A DNA stretch of 64,000 nt from QAMX01 sp964448855 (GTDB taxonomy: Bacteria; Bacillota; Clostridia; Oscillospirales; QAMX01): positions 1 to 64,000 of the forward strand of contig CAYUXI010000005.1 of the NCBI GenBank assembly GCA_964448855.1, written 5' to 3'. Shown here one piece after another: positions 63,084-64,000 of this stretch. Numbering within the stretch: position 1 is the stretch's first letter; each line of letters begins with the position of its first letter. A model generated the notes under the pieces. That model did no database searches. It saw only the letters and a list, made by a program, of their open reading frames with translations, and was not told the DNA's origin. The translations under genes were made by a program, and so were the position numbers.

Positions 63084-64000
63084 GTGAAGGCATCGAAAAA
63101 AGCATGGCTGGCCGTGCTGCTGGCCGCACTCTGCCTGTACGGCTGCACCCCGCAAACGCCCGCCGAAAGCCCCGATGATGGAGTTCTGAACAGCGTGGTC
63201 AACCCGGCCGAGCTGTTTTCGTTCCGATATGCGGGTGAGGCTTCGGCCGATTTCCTGTCGGAGTGGCTGTATGAGGAGACGAAAATGGAAACGGAAACCG
63301 GACACCAGCAGACCTGCACCTGGACGGACGAATCGACCGGCCTGCGCGTTGCGCTGGAGCTGACGTACCGGGACGCGGAACCGGCCCTCGAATGGGTGGC
63401 GCGACTCGAAAACACCGGCTCGGCCGATACCGCGCTGATTGAAGCGCTCCATATCGCCGATTTCTGCCTGACGGACGGCCTGCAGCCGACGGAACCCGTC
63501 AAGCTCTGCTATTCCAAGGGGACGGACGTCAGCGAAAGCGATTTTCTGTTTCAGGAGGAAGAGCTGCCGGTTGGGCGCGTTCGAGCCTTCCAGCCGTCCG
63601 GTGGCCGTTCCAGCTCCGGCGACGTCATGCCGTATTTCAATCTCTGCACGGAAACCGGCGGGGTGCTGATCGCCATCGGCTGGACAGGCCAGTGGCAGGC
63701 CGTGTTCGAACGGCACGAAACGGATGTCCGCGTCACGGCGGGCATGGAGACGACGCATTTTGTCCTGCACCCCGGCGAAGCTGTTCGAACGCCGTCCGTG
63801 GCGGTGCTGAACTGGCAGGGGACGGAGGAGCAGAGCTATCAGCAGTGGCGGCAGTATATGCTCCAATACCACACGCCGCACGATGCGAACGGCGAACCGA
63901 TCGTTCTTCCGCTGACGCAGGGCGCATGGGGCGGGGACTCGGCAGAACAGCATCTGAATACCCTGCAATACCTGACCGACAACGCATATGACTACGATGC
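63084..64000 (+). CDS. Alpha-galactosidase-like (GH36) lipoprotein, partial (cut by window end)
   Basis: Starts with GTG at 63084, about ten bases after AAAGGAG. Signal peptide with lipobox LYGC (Cys about 21) predicts an outer-surface lipoprotein. The readable 305 residues cover the N-terminal beta-sandwich of GH36 enzymes (LEWVARLENTGS, IEALHIADF, GGVLIAIGWTGQWQA, then WRQYMLQYHTP). The catalytic barrel lies beyond the window. It continues past 64000. Confidence 0.8.
   Translation, partial: MKASKKAWLAVLLAALCLYGCTPQTPAESPDDGVLNSVVNPAELFSFRYAGEASADFLSEWLYEETKMETETGHQQTCTWTDESTGLRVALELTYRDAEPALEWVARLENTGSADTALIEALHIADFCLTDGLQPTEPVKLCYSKGTDVSESDFLFQEEELPVGRVRAFQPSGGRSSSGDVMPYFNLCTETGGVLIAIGWTGQWQAVFERHETDVRVTAGMETTHFVLHPGEAVRTPSVAVLNWQGTEEQSYQQWRQYMLQYHTPHDANGEPIVLPLTQGAWGGDSAEQHLNTLQYLTDNAYDYD

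Overview
The window looks like a piece of chromosome from a moderately GC-rich clostridial Firmicute, most likely an Oscillospiraceae/Ruminococcaceae-type gut anaerobe. The evidence is a Gram-positive dcw cluster headed by mraZ, an hrcA-grpE-dnaK-dnaJ operon under a perfect CIRCE element, an HPr with both His15 and Ser46, a MurE with the DNPR motif of meso-diaminopimelate enzymes, SLH-anchored surface proteins, ECF vitamin transporter S components, and short palindromic intergenic repeats. No rRNA, CRISPR array, prophage or transposase was seen. Family assignments rest on motifs read by eye, not on database searches.

Layout. 1-754 is a repeat-rich non-coding stretch. 755-12820 is mixed: a glycosidase-like gene overlapping a large RecQ-like helicase (minus strand), an HpcH/HpaI aldolase with a beta-propeller protein (plus), a secreted metallo-beta-lactamase-fold lipoprotein (minus), an ECF S component with a P-loop kinase behind a leader terminator (plus), and a DUF4838-like gene (minus). 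12957-16943 carries a coiled-coil protein, coaD, rsmD, uvrC and ptsH (minus). 17407-33676 is the cell-wall and division cluster: mraZ, rsmH, ftsL-like, PASTA-type PBP, murE, murF, mraY, ftsW, murG, murA, ftsQ/divIB, two tandem ftsZ genes, then ppiB. murD, murB, murC and ftsA are not in it.

33741-37205 holds a divergent pair (XRE-S24 repressor and a sigma-region-4-like protein), a GerMN-like lipoprotein and an FMN riboswitch controlling ribU. 37375-41359 (minus) holds a DUF4349 lipoprotein, a VWA protein with an anti-sigma-like N-terminus, an ECF sigma gene split by a +1 frameshift at CTT-TGA, and a two-TM protein. 41722-46676 is the heat-shock operon, followed by tRNA-Pro(GGG) and a second repeat island. 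48112-56942 carries a TetR regulator and a 2669-residue SLH surface protein. 57377-61424 (minus) is a marR-ABC-ABC operon. The window ends with a flavin-reductase-like gene, a nucleoside hydrolase and the start of an alpha-galactosidase lipoprotein.

How the parts work together. The dcw block supplies lipid II synthesis from UDP-MurNAc-L-Ala-D-Glu onward, plus the divisome. Promoter-level signals suggest layered control: MraZ boxes at the mraZ promoter, HrcA at CIRCE, FMN at ribU, MarR at the exporter, and a motif shared between the S24 repressor region and the region upstream of mraZ. The most interesting signals are the RF2-like frameshift site in the sigma gene, the tandem ftsZ pair in which the second copy has altered catalytic-loop residues, and the structured leader with a terminator before the ECF S component and kinase.
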